A stretch of DNA of 8,452 nucleotides from NCBI GenBank assembly GCA_018260285.1, contig JAGLBH010000070.1:1-8452 (forward strand), read 5' to 3'. The notes beneath the pieces were generated by a model. It saw only the letters and a list, made by a program, of their open reading frames with translations, did no database searches and was not told the origin of the DNA. Both the position numbers and the translations under genes were made by a program. Source of the stretch: Arthrobacter sp. (GTDB lineage: Bacteria > Actinomycetota > Actinomycetes > Actinomycetales > Micrococcaceae). Shown piece by piece: positions 5,332-8,452 of this stretch. The stretch's first letter is position 1, and each line of letters starts with the position of its first letter.

Positions 5332-5928
5332 GTGACCCGCTCCAGCCACGTCTCCATCGGCGCAACCACCCAGCTGCAGGTGGCCTTCGTGGGGCCCGTC
5401 GGCGTCGGGAAGACCACCGCTGTCCGAGCGATCTCCGAGATTCCCGTGGTGAGCACGGAAGTCATGCAGTCCGCAGTGGCCATCTCCGGCCAGCCTGTCA
5501 ACGGCAAGTTCACCACCACGGTGGGCATCGACTACGGCGAGTGGCAGGCCCCCACCGGACAGCGCGTCGGCATCTTCGGCACCCCCGGCCAGGTCCGCTT
5601 CTCCTCGGCCCGCACCTCGGTCATCGCCTCCCGCTCCCGCGTCATCCTCTGGGTCTACGGCAACTGGCCAGACCTGACCGAGCAGATCGAGTCGTGGATG
5701 GAGGTCATCGGAGACGAGACCCTCTACAGCCGGACCACGGTGGCGGTCACCCGCATGAGCGAGGCCCCCCAGCCTGTCAGCCTCGAAGAGCTTCAGGCCG
5801 ACCTCGGCATCCGCTTCCCCGGCATCAAGATCCTCTCCGCCGACCCCCGGTCGTCCGCAGAGGTGAACCGCGTCATCATGACGGCACTGAACCTGGTATC
5901 CCCCCACGCTGAAGCAGCAGGCACATGA
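5332..5928 (+). CDS. MglA/CvnD-like small Ras-type GTPase (COG2229-like)
   Basis: 198-residue P-loop GTPase, cytoplasmic, likely a molecular switch working with the Roadblock proteins on both sides. G1 (Walker A) is GPVGVGKT (21-28) with Lys27; the switch I threonines are in KFTTTVGIDYG (59-69); G3 is IFGTPGQVRF (81-90), where Gly83 stands in place of the usual Walker B Asp, as I recall for COG2229-type GTPases; Gln87 follows as in Ras. The expected G4 (N/TKxD) site reads VTRMSE (139-144), so the guanine-specifying Asp is not evident. G5 may be SA at 169-170. GTG 5332 is the first start in frame after an upstream TAAGGTG. The stop overlaps the next start by 4 bases (ATGA), implying translational coupling with the second Roadblock gene. 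Compared with Streptomyces conservons, no kinase or DUF742 gene is adjacent. Confidence 0.87.
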   Translation: MTRSSHVSIGATTQLQVAFVGPVGVGKTTAVRAISEIPVVSTEVMQSAVAISGQPVNGKFTTTVGIDYGEWQAPTGQRVGIFGTPGQVRFSSARTSVIASRSRVILWVYGNWPDLTEQIESWMEVIGDETLYSRTTVAVTRMSEAPQPVSLEELQADLGIRFPGIKILSADPRSSAEVNRVIMTALNLVSPHAEAAGT

Positions 5929-6413
5929 ACGAACAGCACAGCGACGACCAGCACATGGAAGTCAGAATCGCCCCCGAGATCGCCGAGCACTGGGACATCT
6001 GGTCCAAGGTCATCGGCCGCACAGCCCTCCCCCGCCTCGAGGCCCTGCGGGAGACCATCCCCACGATGACCTCAGCCATCCTCTGCACAGCGGACGGCAT
6101 GAACCTCTGCGCCATCGGAATCGAGCAGGACAACGTCGGGCGCCTCGCCGCGCTCAACAGCTCGCTCTTCGCGATCGCCGCGTCTGAGGCTGAGATCGTC
6201 TCCGACGGCACCGCCTCGCCCCAGTCCACGATGGTCCACATGTCCACCGGCCAGGGCCACATTGTTCTGGCGAGTCTGGTCCTCTCCGATCTCGGCCAGT
6301 TCCTCCTGGCCATCTCCGCCAAGGACATCCCGCTCGGAATGCTCGTAGTCCAGACCCGCCAGGCCGCCGAGGACATCCGCACGTGGCTCAAAGAGAAATC
6401 GGTTCTCGGCTAG
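5925..6413 (+). CDS. Roadblock/LC7-domain protein (long form), coupled to GTPase
   Basis: 162-residue cytoplasmic protein, probably a regulator or scaffold of the GTPase encoded just upstream. The Roadblock/LC7 core runs from about residue 32 to 155: helix ALPRLEALRETIP, strands TSAILCTADGMNLCAIGI (49-66), a long central helix with LAALNSSLFAIAASEAEIV (74-92), strands STMVHMS and HIVLASLVLSDLGQFLLAIS, and a last helix TRQAAEDIRTWLKEK. A 30-residue acidic, His- and Trp-containing N-terminal extension is absent from the shorter Roadblock protein. ATG 5925 overlaps the GTPase stop (ATGA); another in-frame ATG is at 5955. Sequence similarity to the other Roadblock protein is low beyond the fold pattern, so the two are probably not a recent duplication. 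Confidence 0.84.
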   Translation: MNEQHSDDQHMEVRIAPEIAEHWDIWSKVIGRTALPRLEALRETIPTMTSAILCTADGMNLCAIGIEQDNVGRLAALNSSLFAIAASEAEIVSDGTASPQSTMVHMSTGQGHIVLASLVLSDLGQFLLAISAKDIPLGMLVVQTRQAAEDIRTWLKEKSVLG

Positions 6414-6439
6414 GCCTCAAGACGGCCCTCCCGGAAGGC

Positions 6440-6443
6440 GGAG
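6440..6443 (+). promoter_or_regulatory. Ribosome binding site (GGAG) deciding ATG 6449
   Basis: GGAG stands 5 bases before ATG 6449, choosing this start over the in-frame GTG at 6383, which would overlap the Roadblock gene by 31 bases. Confidence 0.6.
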
Positions 6444-6448
6444 ATGGC

Positions 6449-6892
6449 ATGTGGGAAGAGATCCACGAAAGAACGCTCCTGGGCACGGGACCCGGCGTCT
6501 TCCGGCGCGCCTCGGACGCGCTCCTGTCCTGGAGGCTCCATGAGGCGGCCGGGGTCAGGGCGTCGCCCGCCCCAGACGGCACCGCCACGCTGAAGTTCCG
6601 GCTCTTCCCCGTTCCGGCCCCCGTTCGGATCGTCGAGGCCACCCGCGGCGCCGACGACCAGCCGGGTTCTGAGACCCGGCTGGTCTACGAGGCGCTCCCC
6701 GGCCACCCCGAAGAGGGCCTCGAGACCTTCACCGTCCGCATCGACGCGGACGGCGCCGTGTGGTGTGAGGTCCAGGCCCGCTCCCGACCTGCACGCTGGT
6801 ACTCACGGCTCGGGCATCCTGCGGCCCGCGCGCTCCAGCTGCACATCACGCGCCGGTACCTTCAGGCGGCTCGGACAACAGCAGGCGCCTGA
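6449..6892 (+). CDS. DUF1990 (UPF0548) family protein
   Basis: 147 residues, no signal peptide or membrane helix. The family pattern is clear: an N-terminal GTGPGVFRRASDALLSWRLHEAAGV segment, a middle beta-rich part (RIVEATR, ETRLVYEAL), then LPGHPEEGLETFTV, the dyad DGAVWCEVQARSRPARW and a C-terminal ending in RRYLQAAR. These match the DUF1990/UPF0548 consensus, which is found in bacteria and plants and has no firmly known biochemical role. ATG 6449 is chosen for its GGAG at proper spacing and because the family N-terminus begins here. The gene starts 35 bases after the long Roadblock gene with no terminator between, so it may be the third gene of that operon. Its stop lies one base from that of the convergent DinB-type gene. 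Confidence 0.85.
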   Translation: MWEEIHERTLLGTGPGVFRRASDALLSWRLHEAAGVRASPAPDGTATLKFRLFPVPAPVRIVEATRGADDQPGSETRLVYEALPGHPEEGLETFTVRIDADGAVWCEVQARSRPARWYSRLGHPAARALQLHITRRYLQAARTTAGA

Positions 6893-6893
6893 C

Positions 6894-7451
6894 CTACTGG
6901 CCCCACGGCGTCACCCACTCGTTGGCCGGCCGGGCCTCCACGGCGGCCAGCAGGGAGGCGGCCTGCGCGCCGTCGAGCTCCTCGCGGATGATGTCCGCGT
7001 GCCCGGCGTGGCGAGCGAACTCCTGCAGGTAGTCCGCGTAGAGGTACCGGAGCGTGGCCGGCCGAGCCTCGTCCATTCCGAACCAGGGCAGCGGCCCCAC
7101 GGGCAGAACCGCATCCAGGTCACCGCCGTGGCACATGGACATGTAGTCGCGGCGAACGCCGTCGAACTCTGCGAGAAGCCCGTCCAGGGTCTCGTCCTCC
7201 GCAGGCGCGAAGCTCGCGAAGAAGTCCCCCGCCCCGCCCTCATACCCGGGGACAGAGGCGTTGGAGAGCGACTGCCTCATGCAGAAACTGATGTGCTTGA
7301 TGATGCCGCTGATGCTCAGAGCGCTGCGGAGGGGCTGCAGCCGGGACTGCTCGTCCGTGAGCCCGTGAGCGCTGGCGCGGATGGCGGCGAGCTGGTCGTC
7401 GAGAAAGTTCGAGAGGGTGGTGCGCTCGTCGTCGATCGAGGGGAGGTGCAT
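6894..7451 (-). CDS. DinB superfamily (DUF664-like) protein, putative metal-dependent enzyme
   Basis: 185-residue cytoplasmic four-helix-bundle protein of the DinB/DUF664 group. Three histidines in the usual places, His53 (IIKHISF), His148 and His151 (EFARHAGHADIIRE), would form the metal-binding triad. Many actinobacterial members of this superfamily are thiol (mycothiol or bacillithiol) S-transferases or isomerases; which reaction this one catalyses cannot be seen. It is unrelated to DNA polymerase IV, which shares the dinB name. ATG 7451 is chosen for AGGA 5 bases upstream and because the first family helix (DDERTTLSNFLDDQLAAIRA) begins there; the frame is open to 7664, but that part is antisense to the regulator gene. 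It is divergent from a WYL regulator, its likely controller. Confidence 0.88.
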   Translation of the reverse strand: MHLPSIDDERTTLSNFLDDQLAAIRASAHGLTDEQSRLQPLRSALSISGIIKHISFCMRQSLSNASVPGYEGGAGDFFASFAPAEDETLDGLLAEFDGVRRDYMSMCHGGDLDAVLPVGPLPWFGMDEARPATLRYLYADYLQEFARHAGHADIIREELDGAQAASLLAAVEARPANEWVTPWGQ

Positions 7452-7542
7452 GATGTTCCTTTCGTCTGCGGCAGATGCCGTGATGTCATCCTCACGCGGC
7501 ATGCGGACAGGTTCGGTCCGGATTGTCGCGCAGAATGAGCTC
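7452..7542. promoter_or_regulatory. Divergent promoter gap between DinB-type gene and WYL regulator
   Basis: 91 bases that must hold both promoters. CAGAAT (7531-7536), one base from TAGAAT, ends 6 bases before ATG 7543 and could give a leaderless regulator mRNA, as no Shine-Dalgarno sequence is present there. GACA (7506-7509) and TGTC (7524-7527) form weak inverted half-sites. No convincing minus-strand promoter was found. Confidence 0.4.
7457..7462 (-). promoter_or_regulatory. Ribosome binding site (AAAGGA) deciding ATG 7451
   Basis: On the minus strand AAAGGA ends 5 bases before ATG 7451, supporting it over the in-frame ATG at 7502. Confidence 0.65.
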
Positions 7543-8452
7543 ATGGCCGAAACCACCCGCCGCGTCCTCCGCCTCCTCTCCCTCCTCGAGTCCCGCACGT
7601 CGTGGACCGCGGCCGAGCTCGCCGACCGCCTGGACACCACCGAGCGCACGGTTCGCCGCGACATCGCCCGACTTCGCGACCTCGACTACCCCGTGGAGTC
7701 GGACCGGGGGCTCGACGGCGGCTACCGCCTCGGCGCCGGACGCAAGCTCCCTCCCCTCCTGCTGGACGACGACGAAGTGGTTGCGCTCGTCGCCTGCCTG
7801 CGCATGGTTGCGCTCTCCGGAGCGGATGAGGTCGGCGAGGCCTCGCTGCGGGCGCTCACCAAGGTCGAACAGATTCTGCCGCCGCGGCTCCAGGCCATCG
7901 CCTCCGCGCTTAACCAGGCCACCGAAGCCCTCCCGCGGGATCGCCCCGAGGTGGACCTGGCCCTGCTGAAGACCCTGTCCACCGCCCAGCGCGACTGCAC
8001 CCTCGTCCGCTTCGACTACTGCAAGACCTCCGGGGAGGCCAGCACCCGGGAGATCGAGCCCGTCCGCCTCTTCACACAGGGCCAGCACTGGTACATCCAG
8101 GGGTACGACCGCCTGCGCTCTGACTGGCGCATCTTCCGCCTGGACCGCATGGAGAACATCGCCCCGATGACCTGGCGCTTCGCCCCCAAGGAGGCGCCCC
8201 CGCTCAACAGCTACCGCCCGCTGGCGAGCCGGTACCCGTGCGTGGTCCAGCTCGCCATGGACATCAGTCCCGACGCGGTCGCCGCGCGCATCCCCGCCCC
8301 TCTGCGGGAGGATCTGAGAACGACGACGACGGGGTGCAGCCTCCGCGTTGCCGCCCCTGCCTGGGATGAGCTTGCGTGGCACATGCTCTCCGTCAGCCGG
8401 GACCTCGGCGTCCCGCTCATCCTGCCGGATACCCCGGAGGCGGAGCCTTTCC
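7543..8452 (+). CDS. YafY-type HTH-WYL transcriptional regulator (3' partial)
   Basis: Open from ATG 7543 to the window edge without a stop: 303 codons seen, probably close to complete because such proteins are usually a little over 300 residues. A DeoR/HTH_11-like winged helix occupies about residues 3-60, with recognition helix TTERTVRRDIARLRDL and wing GLDGGYRLG. A mostly helical linker follows, then the WYL domain: HWYIQGYD (182-189, with Ile in place of the Leu) and RIFRLDRM (196-203), which matches the conserved Arg-rich ligand-contact segment. The remainder is the WCX-type C-terminal extension. WYL regulators sense small molecules or nucleic acid and usually act on neighbouring genes, here the divergent DinB-type gene and perhaps itself. 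No Shine-Dalgarno sequence is present, so the start may be leaderless. Confidence 0.9.
   Translation, partial: MAETTRRVLRLLSLLESRTSWTAAELADRLDTTERTVRRDIARLRDLDYPVESDRGLDGGYRLGAGRKLPPLLLDDDEVVALVACLRMVALSGADEVGEASLRALTKVEQILPPRLQAIASALNQATEALPRDRPEVDLALLKTLSTAQRDCTLVRFDYCKTSGEASTREIEPVRLFTQGQHWYIQGYDRLRSDWRIFRLDRMENIAPMTWRFAPKEAPPLNSYRPLASRYPCVVQLAMDISPDAVAARIPAPLREDLRTTTTGCSLRVAAPAWDELAWHMLSVSRDLGVPLILPDTPEAEPF

Noticed and set aside
5760..6413. Possible recent duplication of the two Roadblock genes
   Set aside because: The two proteins share fold order but little residue identity and differ in length, so a recent copy event is not supported.
4084..7510. 11-base repeat CATGCGGACAG at 4084-4094 and 7500-7510, both near minus-strand gene starts
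   Set aside because: In a window of this size several 11-base repeats are expected by chance, and the flanks differ, so a shared operator is not supported.
7452..7664. 71-codon upstream extension of the DinB-type protein
   Set aside because: Arg/Ser-rich shadow antisense to the WYL regulator; ribosome binding site and family N-terminus both point to ATG 7451.
1..8452. Search for CRISPR arrays, insertion sequence ends, tRNA genes and phage genes
   Set aside because: No regularly spaced repeats, transposase, terminal inverted repeats with target duplication, cloverleaf or phage-like proteins were seen by eye.

Overview
The window is high-GC DNA with dense, short-gapped genes, several promoters of actinobacterial type (TANNNT -10 boxes abutting start codons, suggesting leaderless mRNAs) and families that are mostly actinobacterial (DUF4436, DUF1990/UPF0548, WYL regulators, Roadblock/small GTPase pairs). 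I infer a high-GC Gram-positive actinobacterium, perhaps Micrococcales; the sequence alone does not fix the genus. No RNA genes, insertion sequences, CRISPR arrays or prophage signs were seen.

Left part (1-3490, all + strand): a 14-helix DHA2-type major facilitator drug/proton antiporter with a very large Ala-rich loop before its last helix, then a DUF4436 membrane protein, then a small exported or anchored protein with two cysteines. The two smaller genes each have their own possible leaderless promoter.

Middle part (3487-4603): a minus-strand DJ-1/PfpI protein resembling isonitrile hydratase, whose stop codon overlaps that of the small cysteine protein. Divergent from it is an unrecognised acidic 119-residue protein with a strong ribosome binding site. 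A strong GC-rich hairpin (with an alternative overlapping one) closes this unit and faces the next, convergent gene.

Core of interest (4644-6413): a compact Roadblock/small-GTPase signalling module. One Roadblock/LC7 protein (minus) is divergent, across a 316-base partly AT-rich regulatory gap, from an MglA/COG2229-like GTPase, which overlaps by 4 bases a second, longer Roadblock/LC7 protein. It resembles the CvnB-CvnD half of Streptomyces conservons but has no visible sensor kinase (CvnA) or DUF742 protein (CvnC). A DUF1990 gene follows 35 bases downstream and may be co-transcribed.

Right part (6894-8452): a DinB-superfamily (DUF664-like) putative metal enzyme on the minus strand, ending one base from the DUF1990 gene, and divergent from it a YafY-type HTH-WYL regulator that runs off the window. 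The divergent arrangement suggests, but does not prove, that the regulator controls the DinB gene.
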